DNA of 64,000 nucleotides from Colwellia sp. PAMC 20917 (GTDB taxonomy: Bacteria; Pseudomonadota; Gammaproteobacteria; Enterobacterales; Alteromonadaceae): NCBI RefSeq assembly GCF_001767295.1, contig NZ_CP014944.1:682001-746000 (forward strand), in the 5' to 3' direction. The translations under genes were made by a program, and so were the position numbers. The stretch's first letter is position 1, and each line of letters begins with the position of its first letter. This document shows positions 26,517 to 37,097 of this stretch, in pieces. Below the pieces are notes generated by a model. That model saw only the letters and a list, made by a program, of their open reading frames with translations. It did no database searches and was not told the origin of the DNA.

Positions 26517-27171
26517 TCATCAAGAACCCACTATTAATGGCAATGTTAGAATATTCATGCTCGATAACCTCGATTCTTTTACTTACAACTTGGTCGATGA
26601 ATTTCAATGTTTAGGGTTTGAACCAACCATTTATCGAAACACCCTATCGGCAGATTTTATCTTTGAACAAATGCAAAAATCCACCGATCGAGTATTACTC
26701 GTATTATCGCCCGGCCCAGGAGAACCCAATAAAGCCGGCTGTTTAATGGCATTAATAGCCAAATGTGCCGGTAAATATCCAATCTTAGGCATTTGTTTAG
26801 GCCATCAAGCCTTAGTTGAACACTATGGCGGTAAAGTTATCCGTGCACCTGAAATTGTCCATGGTAAAGCATCGAGTATTACTCATCGTCAAACCGGTGT
26901 TTTTGACCAGATAAATCACCCCTTACCTGTGGCGCGCTATCATTCACTGATAGCAAGTGAAGTCCCTAATACCATTGATATTATTGCTGAATATATAACA
27001 TCTGAACAAATCAGTTTACCAATGGCCATTGAGCATAAGACGGACGTAGCCTTAGGATTTCAATTTCATCCAGAGTCAATCCTAACGACTTATGGCGGCA
27101 CGTTATTAGCGCAAACTATTGATTATTTACTGGCTTCACCACACAAAGCAGCGGAAGGTTCTTATGAGTAA
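26509..27171 (+). CDS. trpG: Anthranilate synthase component II (glutamine amidotransferase)
   Basis: A 220-residue class I glutaminase. The nucleophile cysteine lies in LGICLGHQALVEHYGG and the His-Glu pair in FQFHPESILT. AAGGAG precedes ATG 26509 inside the trpE 3' end. It is a separate protein, not fused to trpD as in E. coli. The 5' extension MHSHQEPTINGNVR is slightly longer than usual. It may also serve PabB, since no separate pabA is in the window; that is inference. Confidence 0.94.
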   Translation: MHSHQEPTINGNVRIFMLDNLDSFTYNLVDEFQCLGFEPTIYRNTLSADFIFEQMQKSTDRVLLVLSPGPGEPNKAGCLMALIAKCAGKYPILGICLGHQALVEHYGGKVIRAPEIVHGKASSITHRQTGVFDQINHPLPVARYHSLIASEVPNTIDIIAEYITSEQISLPMAIEHKTDVALGFQFHPESILTTYGGTLLAQTIDYLLASPHKAAEGSYE

Positions 27172-28195
27172 AATTTTACAACAACTTGTTGATGGAAATG
27201 ATATTAGTCAGACTGAAGCTGAAGATTTTTTTAAAAATATGATCAAAGGTGAAGTTGAGCCCGTACTGTTAGCAAGTGTATTAACTGCCTTAAAAATAAA
27301 AGGCGAAACGGCTAACGAAATTTCAGGTGCTGCCCTAGCAGTAAGAGGCTCAGCAACACCATTTCCACAGCAAGAGCATAACGTTGCTGACTGTGTAGGT
27401 ACCGGTGGCGATGGCGCGAATACCATTAATATATCAACTACCGCGGCAATTTTAGCCGCGGCATGTGGCTTAAAAATGGCGAAACACGGTAACCGAAGTG
27501 TTTCTAGCATGTCTGGCTCCGCAGATTTATTGGAGGCCTTTGGCGTCAATTTAATGATGTCGCCAACGACAGCAAGTGCGTGTTTAGCGCAAACAAATTT
27601 ATGTTTCTTATATGCTCCGGCTTATCACCCGGGTTTTAAACATGCAGCTCCGGTTAGAAAATCTATGGGGGTGCGCACTTTATTTAATATATTAGGGCCA
27701 TTAGTAAATCCTGCTTCACCGAGCACTATGTTACTCGGTGTTTATACACCAGCGCTTATCGATGTAATGGCAAAAAGTTTACTGTTAACTGGGGTTAAAC
27801 GTGGCTGGGTCGTTCACGGTAGCGGCTTAGATGAAATTGCCTTACACGGCGAAACGCAAGTTAGCGAGATAGCCAATGGTCAGTGTACAAGCCGAACCAT
27901 TTCTCCCGCTGATTTTGGTTTACCCCGTTACACATTAGAAGATATTAAGGGCGGTACACCACAAGAAAATGCTGAGTATATTCGCGCAATTCTTAGTGGT
28001 AATGGCAAGGCTGCTCATAATGCCGCCGTCATTATTAATTGTGCCGCATTATTGTACCTACATGACAAAGCAACTGATTTAAAAATAGCCGCTAACATGG
28101 CAAGAGAAGTACTAGCTTCAGGTAAAGCATTAACGACTTTAGAAAATATGGTCGTGATTTCAAACTCAAATTTAGACTCAAAGGCAATGGCATAA
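27164..28195 (+). CDS. trpD: Anthranilate phosphoribosyltransferase
   Basis: The 343-residue enzyme joins anthranilate to PRPP. The PRPP-binding loop is GTGGDGANTINISTT, followed by KHGNRSVSSMSGSADLLEAFG. The start is ATG 27164, overlapping trpG by eight bases; the longer frame from 27119 runs inside trpG and is not needed. The gap to the trpC start is one base. Confidence 0.95.
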   Translation: MSKILQQLVDGNDISQTEAEDFFKNMIKGEVEPVLLASVLTALKIKGETANEISGAALAVRGSATPFPQQEHNVADCVGTGGDGANTINISTTAAILAAACGLKMAKHGNRSVSSMSGSADLLEAFGVNLMMSPTTASACLAQTNLCFLYAPAYHPGFKHAAPVRKSMGVRTLFNILGPLVNPASPSTMLLGVYTPALIDVMAKSLLLTGVKRGWVVHGSGLDEIALHGETQVSEIANGQCTSRTISPADFGLPRYTLEDIKGGTPQENAEYIRAILSGNGKAAHNAAVIINCAALLYLHDKATDLKIAANMAREVLASGKALTTLENMVVISNSNLDSKAMA

Positions 28196-28196
28196 C

Positions 28197-29585
28197 ATGG
28201 CAAATGTATTAGAAAAAATTGTTGCTGATAAACGTATCGAAATAGCGCAACGTAAAATTGATTTTCCATTAAGTGAATTTATTGACACTTTAGTACCCAC
28301 TCAAAAAGATATGTACGGTGCACTTGATAGAAAAAAAGGTCACGCGCATGCTGGCTTTATTTTAGAGTGTAAAAAGGCTTCGCCATCGAAAGGTTTAATA
28401 CGCGAAAATTTTGACCCTAAGGCTATTTGCCAGATTTACGATAAATATGCTGCCGCTATTTCTGTTTTAACCGATGAAAAATACTTTCAAGGCACTTTTG
28501 AATATTTAAAAATAGTGACTGACTCGGTAAATTGTCCAGTACTTAATAAAGATTTCTTTGTTGATGCCTATCAAGTTTATTTGGCGCGATATTACGGTGC
28601 CGATGCGATTTTATTAATGCTAAGCGTTTTATCAGACCAAGAATATAAAGACTTATCTGCTATCGCTGAGCAATATAACTTAGCGGTCTTGACTGAAATA
28701 TCTAATGATGAAGAGCGCGATCGAGCCATTGATTTAGGCGCTAAACTTATTGGTATTAACAACCGAGATTTACGCGACTTATCCACCGATATCGCTCGAA
28801 CCTTTGACTATGCGCCGACACTACCTGCTGATCGCATCGTTATATCTGAATCGGGTATTTATACCAACGAACAAGTTCGCGAGTTAGCGCCAGCAGTTGA
28901 TGGCTTCTTAGTGGGTAGTTCAATCATGGCAGAAGATGATATTGATTTAGCTTGTCGTAAACTCATTTATGGCAATAATAAAGTCTGCGGCTTAACACAA
29001 GTTGACTACGCCCAAAGTGCTGTTGACGCCGGCGCACAATTTGGTGGCTTAATTTTCGCTGAAAAGTCGCCAAGGTATGTTAACGAACAACAAGCAAAAA
29101 TGATTGTCGAGCAGGTTCCCTCTTTACGTTACGTTGGCGTGTTTGTTAATCATGCCATTGAAGAAGTGGCGAAACTTGCACACAAGCTAAACTTATTTGC
29201 GGTGCAACTTCATGGTAATGAAACTTCACAATATATCGCTTCATTGCAACCATTACTTCCAAAAGGCTGCCAAAGTTGGAAAGCTTTGCCGGTCGAAGAC
29301 GAAGTACCTGAGTTAATGAGTAATGCGCAGTTTTATGTCTTAGACGGCAAAAATGCCGGCAGTGGTGAAACCTTTAATTGGCGAGCGTTAGCCGATTCTG
29401 GGCAAGACTTAAGTCATTGTTTTCTAGCGGGCGGGTTGTCTATCGATAATATTACACAGGCGGTTAGCCAGAAAACAACACTAGATTTATTCGGTTTGGA
29501 TCTCAACTCAGGCGTTGAAACAAGCCCAGGCGTTAAAAGCCGCGAAAAACTTCAACAAGTTTTTGCCGCCATTAGACACTATTAA
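28197..29585 (+). CDS. trpCF: Fused indole-3-glycerol phosphate synthase / PRA isomerase
   Basis: A 462-residue bifunctional enzyme as in enteric bacteria. The N-terminal IGPS barrel (about residues 1-255) shows FILECKKASPSKGLIRE, NKDFFVDAYQVYLARYYGAD and VISESGI. The C-terminal phosphoribosylanthranilate isomerase barrel (about 256-462) has KVCGLTQVDYAQSAVDAGAQ and ends FGLDLNSGVETSPGVKS. It catalyses two successive steps of tryptophan synthesis. Confidence 0.96.
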   Translation: MANVLEKIVADKRIEIAQRKIDFPLSEFIDTLVPTQKDMYGALDRKKGHAHAGFILECKKASPSKGLIRENFDPKAICQIYDKYAAAISVLTDEKYFQGTFEYLKIVTDSVNCPVLNKDFFVDAYQVYLARYYGADAILLMLSVLSDQEYKDLSAIAEQYNLAVLTEISNDEERDRAIDLGAKLIGINNRDLRDLSTDIARTFDYAPTLPADRIVISESGIYTNEQVRELAPAVDGFLVGSSIMAEDDIDLACRKLIYGNNKVCGLTQVDYAQSAVDAGAQFGGLIFAEKSPRYVNEQQAKMIVEQVPSLRYVGVFVNHAIEEVAKLAHKLNLFAVQLHGNETSQYIASLQPLLPKGCQSWKALPVEDEVPELMSNAQFYVLDGKNAGSGETFNWRALADSGQDLSHCFLAGGLSIDNITQAVSQKTTLDLFGLDLNSGVETSPGVKSREKLQQVFAAIRHY

Positions 29586-29601
29586 TAAGACCGAACACAC
29601 A

Positions 29602-29643
29602 AATTAAGTGAATATTTATACGCTATAAATAACTGACTTAATT
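29602..29643 (+). other. Intercistronic hairpin between trpCF and trpB
   Basis: The 93-base gap holds a nested AT-rich inverted repeat: AATTAAGT (29602-29609) with ACTTAATT (29636-29643), and inside it TATTTATA (29613-29620) with TATAAATA (29624-29631) around a 3-base loop. No T-run follows. It could set relative expression of trpBA, protect mRNA or be neutral. Confidence 0.6.
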
Positions 29644-29678
29644 CATGTAACTCGTATAAAGCATTAGGAATAAAGAAA

Positions 29679-30926
29679 ATGACAGACCAAACAATTAAAC
29701 AAGAGACGACCCAAGTAAAAGCAACTTTACCAGCCTATTTTGGCGAATTTGGTGGCATGTTTGTTGGTGAATTATTAGTCCCTGCCCTTGAGCAGTTAGA
29801 GCAAGCATTTATTGACTCACAACAAGACGAGAGCTTTTTAACTGAGTTTAATGACCTACTAACAAATTACGCGGGACGTCCGACCCCCCTGACCTTAACC
29901 CGCAATTTATGTAAAAATCCATTAGCTAAAATATATTTAAAGCGCGAAGACTTATTACACGGTGGCGCGCATAAAACCAATCAAGTCCTTGGCCAAGCAT
30001 TGCTCGCTAAACGTATGGGTAAAACAGAAATTATTGCCGAAACAGGTGCTGGACAACACGGCGTAGCTACAGCTATCGCTTGTTCATTATTAGGTTTGAA
30101 ATGTCGAGTTTACATGGGCGCATTAGATTGTGAACGTCAACAACCCAATGTATTTCGCATGAAACTAATGGGAGCAGAAGTTATCCCTGTTACTGCAGGC
30201 TCCGGTACCTTAAAAGATGCCGTTAATGAAGCCTTGCGTGACTGGTCTGCAAACTATGAAAACGCTCATTACTTGTTAGGCACAGCCGCGGGTCCTCACC
30301 CGTTTCCAACTATCGTTCGTGAGTTTCAAAAAATGATTGGCGAGGAAGCTAAACAACAAATTCTTAAACAAGAAGGTCGCTTACCAGATTATGTCATTGC
30401 TTGTGTGGGTGGTGGTTCAAACGCCATTGGTATATTCCATGACTTTATTAAAGAGAGCAGTGTAAAATTAATTGGCGTTGAAGCGGGTGGAAAAGGTGTT
30501 AATACCAACCAACATGGGGCAACCTTAGTTGCCGGTACAAAAGGTATGTTACACGGTAACTACACTTATATTATGCAAGATAAATCAGGACAAATAGAGG
30601 AATCGTACTCGGTTTCAGCCGGTCTAGACTACCCAGCTGTTGGTCCGCAACATGCCTTTTTAAAAGATACGGGTCGCGCTCAATATGTGCCTATTAATGA
30701 TGACGAAGCGTTATCAGCTTTTAAACTGTTAGCAATGAATGAAGGTATTATTCCAGCACTTGAACCATCACATGCCCTTGCTCACACGATAAAAATGGCG
30801 GAAGCTGTTACTGAAGAAACCGTATTTCTTGTTAATTTATCAGGGCGCGGTGACAAAGATTTAGCGCATGTGCAAACTGTATTACAAGCTGAAAATGAAG
30901 CAAAAAGTCAAGGAGAAGCAAAATGA
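29679..30926 (+). CDS. trpB: Tryptophan synthase beta chain
   Basis: The 415-residue PLP enzyme condenses indole with serine. The PLP lysine lies in [18 protein letters not shown], the phosphate-binding loop is [12 protein letters not shown], and [12 protein letters not shown] carries the catalytic glutamate. About 15 residues at the N-terminus (ending TQVKATL) precede the usual start of homology. It overlaps trpA by four bases (ATGA). Confidence 0.96.
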   Translation: MTDQTIKQETTQVKATLPAYFGEFGGMFVGELLVPALEQLEQAFIDSQQDESFLTEFNDLLTNYAGRPTPLTLTRNLCKNPLAKIYLKREDLLHGGAHKTNQVLGQALLAKRMGKTEIIAETGAGQHGVATAIACSLLGLKCRVYMGALDCERQQPNVFRMKLMGAEVIPVTAGSGTLKDAVNEALRDWSANYENAHYLLGTAAGPHPFPTIVREFQKMIGEEAKQQILKQEGRLPDYVIACVGGGSNAIGIFHDFIKESSVKLIGVEAGGKGVNTNQHGATLVAGTKGMLHGNYTYIMQDKSGQIEESYSVSAGLDYPAVGPQHAFLKDTGRAQYVPINDDEALSAFKLLAMNEGIIPALEPSHALAHTIKMAEAVTEETVFLVNLSGRGDKDLAHVQTVLQAENEAKSQGEAK

Positions 30927-31777
30927 GCTTAGACACAACGTCAAACAAGCAGATGACTACGCGTTATCAGCAAACTTTTGCTCAATTAGCAAAAAAGAAT
31001 CAAGGCGCTTTTATTCCGTTTGTGACCGTAGGCGATCCAAGTATTGAGCAATCATTTGAAATAATCAAAGCTTTAATAGATGCTGGTGCAGATGCTTTAG
31101 AATTAGGTATTCCATTTTCAGACCCAAGTGCTGATGGTATTACTATTCAAATGGCGGCATTGCGTGCACTCAACGCTGGGGTAGACACTGATGTTTGTTT
31201 AACTATTTTAGCAAAAGTTCGTGCTTACGCGCCTGAAATCCCAATCGGTTTACTACTTTATGGAAATTTAGTTTTTGCTCGCGGTATTGATGTTTTTTAT
31301 AAAGATATGGCTGCTGCCGGTGTTGATTCGGTGTTAATTGCTGATTTACCTTTGCGTGAAAGTGCCCCGTTCCGTGCTGCTGCACTAAAGTATGGTGTTG
31401 CGCCAATATTTATTGCTCCGCCTAACGGCAGCGAAGAAACATTAAAGCAGGTTGCAAAATATAGCTACGGCTACACCTACGTATTAAGTCGTGCGGGTGT
31501 AACGGGTGTGGATACGCCTAAAAGTGCATCGGTAGAAGCTACTAATCCTGCTATTCATTTAATTGAAAAGCTAAAAGCAAATAATGCCTCACCGGGCGTG
31601 ATAGGATTTGGTATTTCTAACCCAGAACAAGTTAAAGCAGCACTTGCAACCGGTGCCGCTGGCGCAATAAGTGGTTCTGCCGTGGTTAAAATCATTGAAA
31701 ATAATCTTGATGATAACCAAGCAATGTTGGCGGCATTAACACGTTTTGTTCAGGAAATGAAAGCAGCAACGCGTTAA
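30923..31777 (+). CDS. trpA: Tryptophan synthase alpha chain
   Basis: The 284-residue TIM barrel cleaves indole-3-glycerol phosphate and passes indole to TrpB. Catalytic residues lie in [18 protein letters not shown] (Glu) and [14 protein letters not shown] (Asp). The N-terminal [12 protein letters not shown] is family-typical. It closes the trp operon; a strong terminator follows. Confidence 0.96.
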   Translation: MSLDTTSNKQMTTRYQQTFAQLAKKNQGAFIPFVTVGDPSIEQSFEIIKALIDAGADALELGIPFSDPSADGITIQMAALRALNAGVDTDVCLTILAKVRAYAPEIPIGLLLYGNLVFARGIDVFYKDMAAAGVDSVLIADLPLRESAPFRAAALKYGVAPIFIAPPNGSEETLKQVAKYSYGYTYVLSRAGVTGVDTPKSASVEATNPAIHLIEKLKANNASPGVIGFGISNPEQVKAALATGAAGAISGSAVVKIIENNLDDNQAMLAALTRFVQEMKAATR

Positions 31778-31812
31778 TAAAAAACGCCTGTTTATTACCT
31801 ATAAAATTAAAT

Positions 31813-31849
31813 AAAGCCAGCTGAATTAACATCAGCTGGCTTTATTTTT
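31813..31849 (+). terminator. Terminator of the trp operon
   Basis: AAAGCCAGCTGA (31813-31824) pairs with TCAGCTGGCTTT (31832-31843), followed by ATTTTT. The next 230 bases up to the convergent glnS terminator are AT-rich and hold no gene I can support. Confidence 0.93.
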
Positions 31850-32080
31850 ATCACTATCTTTTGTTAACTTGCTAAGAAAATTTTATTAATAATCACGTTT
31901 AAATAATAAATATAACGCTATTGCATTATTTATCACTAGCGGACTTTTTAACTTCGTTATTTTTGAAAAAATAGCTTATCTGTTATCTAAACTTTAAAAT
32001 CACACACCTAAATATATTAATAAATACGATACCATTCAATACAAGCTATATGATGAAAAAATTAAAGTATAAATTTAGAT

Positions 32081-32129
32081 AAAAAAAAACCTTTATATAC
32101 TGGTAAAACTCCAGTAAATAAAGGTTTTA
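32081..32129 (-). terminator. Terminator of glnS
   Basis: On the minus strand a stem AAAACCTTTAT and its complement flank a smaller ACTGG/CCAGT stem, and a run of nine T follows. It sits 18 bases after the glnS stop. Confidence 0.85.
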
Positions 32130-32147
32130 AACGTAATAGCAGGGTAA

Positions 32148-33818
32148 TTAGTTACCCATTTTAGCCCAAGTATCGCGCAAACCTACCGTACGGTTAAATA
32201 CTAACTTATCACCTTGTGAGTCTTTATTATCACGACAAAAATAACCTTGGCGTTCAAATTGAAAGGCTTGTTCAGGTTTAGCATTGACCAATGATGGCTC
32301 TACTTTAGCGTGACTGATGGTAATTAACGAATCTTCATTCATCACACTCTGAAAATTTTCTGCAGCAGCAGGATTTGGTACATTAAATAAACGGTCATAT
32401 AAACGAATTTCTGCATCAATAGATTGCTGAGCAGCAACCCAATGAATAACACCTTTTGGTTTAGTACCATCTTCAGGATTTTTACCTAAGGTATCGGCAT
32501 TATAATGACAATAAACGGTCGTAACATTGCCTTCGCTGTCTTTGTCACAACGTGTGGCAGTAACAACGTAAGCACCACGTAAACGCACAGCTTTATCAAG
32601 CACTAAACGCTTATATTTTTTATTAGCTTCTTCACGAAAGTCTTCCGCTTCAATATAAAGTTCTGCGGCGAAAGGAACAATGCGAGTACCTTGTTCATCA
32701 TCACTTGGATGATTTTTTACTGTTAATTCTTCTACTTGATCTGCTGGGTAGTTTTCTATTACCAATTTAATCGGGTCAAGTACCGCCATAGCACGAGGTG
32801 CATTGTCATTGAGGTCTTCACGAATACAAGCTTCTAAAACACCAATTTCAACGGTATTGTCCATTTTAGTCACGCCAATACGTTTAGCAAACTCACGTAA
32901 TGAGCTCGGAGTGTAACCGCGACGACGAAAGGCAGCAATCGTTGGCATACGCGGATCGTCCCAACCATTTACAAGCTTTTCATCAACTAACGTATGAAGT
33001 TTACGTTTACTCATCACAGTATATTCAAGGTTTAAACGTGAAAACTCATATTGATGTGGTACAACATCAATCGATACATTTTCAAGTACCCAGTCATATA
33101 AACGACGGTTATCTTGAAATTCTAATGTACAAAGTGAATGGGTAATACCTTCAATAGCATCAGATAAACAATGGGTAAAATCGTACATCGGGTAAATGCA
33201 CCATTTGTCGGCTGTTTGATGATGATGAGCAAAACGAACACGATAAAGAATCGGGTCACGCAAACACATAAAGCTTGATGTCATATCAATTTTAGCGCGA
33301 AGAACACATTCGCCTTCTTTACATTTACCGTCTTTCATTTTGGCAAAAAGTGCTAAGTTATCTTCAACACTCGTATCACGATATGGGCTATTTTTCCCTG
33401 GCGCTTTGAGCGAACCACGATGTTCGCGTGCTTCATCCGCATTTAAGAAACAAACGTATGCCAAGCCTTTCTCAATTAATTCAACAGCAAAACCATGCAA
33501 TTGATCAAAGTAATCAGAGGAGTAATGAACCTTACCCGCCCAATCAAAGCCTAACCATTTTACGTCTTCTTGAATTGAGTTAACGTAATCAATGTCTTCT
33601 TTTTCAGGGTTGGTATCATCGAAACGTAAATTACATAAGCCTAGGTAATCTTGAGCAATGCCAAAATTTAAACAAATTGCTTTCGCATGGCCAATATGTA
33701 AAAAACCATTGGGCTCAGGTGGGAAACGAGTTTGTACACTCGAATGTTTACCACTTTCAAGATCCGCATCGATAATTTGACGAATAAAATTTGTTGGGCG
33801 TTTTTCAGCTTCCGACAT
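32148..33818 (-). CDS. glnS: Glutaminyl-tRNA synthetase
   Basis: The 556-residue class I synthetase charges tRNA-Gln. The HIGH motif is in [20 protein letters not shown] and the KMSKS equivalent is VMSKRKL; the C-terminal anticodon-binding barrels are present ([17 protein letters not shown]). ATG 33818 follows AGAGG by eight bases, so it is preferred over the TTG two codons upstream. Length equals E. coli GlnS (554). It is a single-gene unit with its own terminator. Confidence 0.96.
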   Translation of the reverse strand: MSEAEKRPTNFIRQIIDADLESGKHSSVQTRFPPEPNGFLHIGHAKAICLNFGIAQDYLGLCNLRFDDTNPEKEDIDYVNSIQEDVKWLGFDWAGKVHYSSDYFDQLHGFAVELIEKGLAYVCFLNADEAREHRGSLKAPGKNSPYRDTSVEDNLALFAKMKDGKCKEGECVLRAKIDMTSSFMCLRDPILYRVRFAHHHQTADKWCIYPMYDFTHCLSDAIEGITHSLCTLEFQDNRRLYDWVLENVSIDVVPHQYEFSRLNLEYTVMSKRKLHTLVDEKLVNGWDDPRMPTIAAFRRRGYTPSSLREFAKRIGVTKMDNTVEIGVLEACIREDLNDNAPRAMAVLDPIKLVIENYPADQVEELTVKNHPSDDEQGTRIVPFAAELYIEAEDFREEANKKYKRLVLDKAVRLRGAYVVTATRCDKDSEGNVTTVYCHYNADTLGKNPEDGTKPKGVIHWVAAQQSIDAEIRLYDRLFNVPNPAAAENFQSVMNEDSLITISHAKVEPSLVNAKPEQAFQFERQGYFCRDNKDSQGDKLVFNRTVGLRDTWAKMGN

Positions 33819-34026
33819 CCACAAAACCTCTAAAAAGAATTTAAACTACGTTATTTTTCGGCATTATAACAACTGTTAATCAAAGGGAATAGCGCTTATC
33901 TCGGCAAATTATAAATTTTACGCATTAAGGGCAAAAGTTGCTTAAGAATTAAATAAATATCGGCTTATTCCTAGAAAAATCAATTAACGTCTGATTATCA
34001 TCAATAGGTATTTAGGTAATGGCCAT

Positions 34027-34060
34027 AAAAAAGAGAAGTACCAAACGGCACTTCTCTTTT
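34027..34060 (-). terminator. Terminator of the DUF885 lipoprotein gene
   Basis: An 11-bp stem, 34029-34039 with 34050-34060, closes a 10-base loop. On the minus strand a run of six T follows. It lies 50 bases after the stop. Confidence 0.85.
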
Positions 34061-34109
34061 ATAAAGATTTTTTACTGCAATAACACTTTAGCTTAAGCTT
34101 TTTTATTCG

Positions 34110-35960
34110 CTATTTTTTATTCACTATATAAGTATCAACTAATTGCGCTAAAACATTTAAGGGTACTGGCCCATTGCGAAGTACCACATCATGAAATTCA
34201 CGAATATCGAATTTTTCACCAAGGTCAACTTTAGCTTTTTCTCGTAATTCAATAATTTTTAACATGCCAATTTTATATGCGGTTGCTTGTGACGGCATAA
34301 CAACATGGCGCTCGACCATTTTTACCGCGTCAGACTTAGCATTTGGCGTATTTGCGACATAATATTCAATACCTTGTTCTCGCGTCCATTTTTGCGTATG
34401 AATACCCGTATCAACCACTAAGCGACAAGCTCTCCATAACTCCATGGCTAAGCGGCCAAAATCAGAATATGGGTCTTGGTATAAACCAATTTCTTTAGGG
34501 ATCATTTCTGCATATAACCCCCAACCTTCGGTGTGTGCCGTATAACCACCAAATTTACGAAATTTTGGAATATCAGTGAGCTCTTGCTTAATAGCTATTT
34601 GCATATGATGACCCGGTATTCCTTCATGATACGCCAGAGCCGCCATTTGATATGTTGGCATCGCTTGCATGTCGTAAAGGTTGGCATAATAAACACCTGG
34701 ACGAGAGCCATCAGGTGCAGGTTGTTGATAGAATGCTTTACCTGCCGATTTTTCTCTAAAAGCCTCAACCGCTTTAACTTTTAGTTTAGCTTTAGGTTTA
34801 GTTAAAAATAAACTGTCTAAACGTCCTTCCATATCATCAATTAAAGCAACAGCTTCGTCTAAGTAACGTTGTTTACCCACTTCATCAGCAGCGTAATAAA
34901 ATTGTTTATCATTACGCATGAATTCAAAAAACTCACCAAGTTCGCCTTCAAAGCCAACCTTTTCCATAATAGTGCGCATTTCACCGTGAATTCGAGCCAC
35001 TTCACTTAAGCCAGTTTGGTGAATTTGGTTAGCGGTTAAATCTGTTGTGGTGGTACGTTGTAATGCGTTATTAAAGAATGCTTCACCTTCTGGAAATTTC
35101 CAAGCGCCATCTCTATTGTCTGCTTTTTTTTCTAGCGTTTCTAAATAACTGACTAATTGCTGATAGCCCGGTTTTATGCTGTTCATTAATGCGGTATTAA
35201 GCGCTGCTAACAGCGTGCTTTTTTCAGCGGCATTGATCTCAAGTTTATTCACCTTTTTAGTGAAGTCAGCTAAAATCGTACTGTCTTTTCCATCTTCAAA
35301 TGGAGCACCTGCAAGAATATTTTGAGAGTCACGAATAACGTGAGGAAAAACAAACTTAGGGGCAATAATACCTAGGTCTTCACGCAATTTTAGTTGTGTC
35401 GTTAATTGTTCTAAAAGTACTTTAGCACCCTGCACTCGAGCAATATAATCTTGTGCTTCTTTCACATTACTAATGGAATGCTGATTAATTAAAAATGCAG
35501 GTAAACTCGAGTGTAAGCCGCGCATTTGATTTACAGGATAGTTATGAAAACGCCACTTATGGTCAGTAATTTTATTTTCTAATTTTTGTACCAATAAGTG
35601 ATAGCTGATCATTGTCTGCTCATCGAGTTTGCTACTATCGATGGCTTTAACACGCTGAAGGTTTTCATGAGTAATCGCTAATTCCTTTAGCGTGTTTTCT
35701 TCTGAAATATCATCCCATTTATCATAATCAGTTTTTATACCTAAATAAGTTTGCATCATCGGGCTTCGTGCAACACCTTCATCAAAAATAGCATCAAATA
35801 TTTGGTTAGCTTTTTCTGATTCAGACAGTGCTTTAATCGCACTTTTTTTCTCAGCGTCCTTTGAGCTTGTTTGTGGTGTATCAATACCTTTTTGTTCTGT
35901 GCAAGCGCCAAGTAATGAGCTAGAAATAGCCACTACTAGTAATGTACTTTTTAAGGTCAT
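34110..35960 (-). CDS. DUF885 lipoprotein, putative metallopeptidase
   Basis: A 616-residue protein with a lipoprotein signal (SSSLLGAC, Cys20) that should anchor it in the envelope. The rest fits the DUF885 family. Near residue 440 it has AYHEGIPGHHMQIAI, an HExxxGHH metal-binding motif, and GYTAHTEGWGLYAEMI, which probably supplies the third ligand as in gluzincin-like peptidases. Peptide hydrolysis is the usual proposal for the family; substrate and activity are unproven. It is transcribed alone. Confidence 0.88.
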   Translation of the reverse strand: MTLKSTLLVVAISSSLLGACTEQKGIDTPQTSSKDAEKKSAIKALSESEKANQIFDAIFDEGVARSPMMQTYLGIKTDYDKWDDISEENTLKELAITHENLQRVKAIDSSKLDEQTMISYHLLVQKLENKITDHKWRFHNYPVNQMRGLHSSLPAFLINQHSISNVKEAQDYIARVQGAKVLLEQLTTQLKLREDLGIIAPKFVFPHVIRDSQNILAGAPFEDGKDSTILADFTKKVNKLEINAAEKSTLLAALNTALMNSIKPGYQQLVSYLETLEKKADNRDGAWKFPEGEAFFNNALQRTTTTDLTANQIHQTGLSEVARIHGEMRTIMEKVGFEGELGEFFEFMRNDKQFYYAADEVGKQRYLDEAVALIDDMEGRLDSLFLTKPKAKLKVKAVEAFREKSAGKAFYQQPAPDGSRPGVYYANLYDMQAMPTYQMAALAYHEGIPGHHMQIAIKQELTDIPKFRKFGGYTAHTEGWGLYAEMIPKEIGLYQDPYSDFGRLAMELWRACRLVVDTGIHTQKWTREQGIEYYVANTPNAKSDAVKMVERHVVMPSQATAYKIGMLKIIELREKAKVDLGEKFDIREFHDVVLRNGPVPLNVLAQLVDTYIVNKK

Positions 35961-36099
35961 AAGTATCTCTTTTTATAGGAATATATAGTTACATTTCAAT
36001 AACTGTAAATGTTCTGAATTAAAAATGCTTTTATCTAGTCTTGATCAAAAATGATAGTGTTGGCAATAGCTGTTCGACGAATCGCTTTGTAATTACGAT

Positions 36100-36175
36100 A
36101 AGAGGAACTTTACCTCTTCTCTTTTTATCAGACAGTGCTGATAAAAAGAGCTTATACCGAGGTAAAAGCTCTTTT
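36100..36175. terminator. Nested, mutually exclusive hairpins after yehS
   Basis: A 13-bp perfect stem (36119-36131 with 36138-36150) is embedded in an 8-bp stem (TTTACCTC 36109-36116 with GAGGTAAA 36159-36166). Alternative stems also exist: AAGAGG with CCTCTT at 36100-36118, and AAAAGAGCTT with AAGCTCTTTT at 36144-36175; the latter has a T-run on the minus strand. It fills part of the 302-base gap between yehS and the DUF885 gene and probably ends yehS transcription. Confidence 0.6.
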
Positions 36176-36262
36176 CAATTAAAGTAGAATTTGTACTTTT
36201 ATGATTAACATAAGAAAATTTATTCTCAAGTGTTACTGAATATAAATAATCACACGTAAAAC

Positions 36263-36919
36263 CTAAGTCTTGTAAATATCTGATGGCTTAAGTTTTAACA
36301 CTTTTCGTTTAGGTTTATCATCGTTATCTGTTGCTTTAGTGGCATTGGGGTTTATGTATATTTTGCTCACTTTAGGCTTAGCAGCTTGATAGTCTTTTTT
36401 TGGTAACTCAGGTTTTTTTACCGTTTCAACTTCACGCTTTGGAGTAAATTTCTCAGGACGGTTAACATGATATTTGGTATCAATGGCTTGAATAAAGTTT
36501 CTCAAAAACTGATCTTTACACTCGCGGTAATGTTTGTGATCGGGCTTGCGAAAAAAGGCACTTAATTCAGGTTTAGTCATACGTATACCTGAGGTAGACA
36601 TCATATCGAGAACATCTTCTGCGCGCAGCGCTAATGCTATTTTTAATTTGTTGAGCACAAGATTGTTATTCATTCGTTTTTCAGCTGGCGGTGTTTCACC
36701 ATCACGGGCGCCACGTTTGTCAATAATTAAACCGTTCAAAAAAGTAGCAAGCTGAATATCGGTGCAGTTAACAACTTGTGGATCATCTTCTTTTTTCAAC
36801 CAATAACTGATTTGTTCACGACTTACCGTTAACTTTGCTAAATTAAATAGGTCGATCATCTTTTGATCATTAAAATTAAAGGTATATCTTAAACGTCGTA
36901 AAACATCATTATTGGTCAC
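36263..36919 (-). CDS. yehS: YehS family protein (DUF1456)
   Basis: A 218-residue cytoplasmic protein with two tandem DUF1456 repeats: NNDVLRRLRYTFNFND... and NNLVLNKLKIALALRAED..., each about 65 residues and predicted helical. The C-terminal 60 residues are a Lys-rich tail (EVETVKKPELPKKDYQAAKP) not found in short YehS proteins. GTG 36919 follows GGAG by eight bases and gives VTNNDVLRRLRY; the TTG at 36931 is the SD itself and is rejected. Function is unknown. It is divergent from mfd. Confidence 0.85.
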   Translation of the reverse strand: MTNNDVLRRLRYTFNFNDQKMIDLFNLAKLTVSREQISYWLKKEDDPQVVNCTDIQLATFLNGLIIDKRGARDGETPPAEKRMNNNLVLNKLKIALALRAEDVLDMMSTSGIRMTKPELSAFFRKPDHKHYRECKDQFLRNFIQAIDTKYHVNRPEKFTPKREVETVKKPELPKKDYQAAKPKVSKIYINPNATKATDNDDKPKRKVLKLKPSDIYKT

Positions 36920-37097
36920 GAAACTCTCCAAAAAACACAGCAGGCCCTACCCAATGTAAAGCTGGGCCTTATTATATCACTATAGTTTTTTAAACAAAAA
37001 AGTATTTACTCGTTGTTAAAATTTAACGTTAACTCATGTTAAGATAATGCGCTGTTTTAGCGCGCCTTATTAACAATCATTATTTGATAGAGAAATC

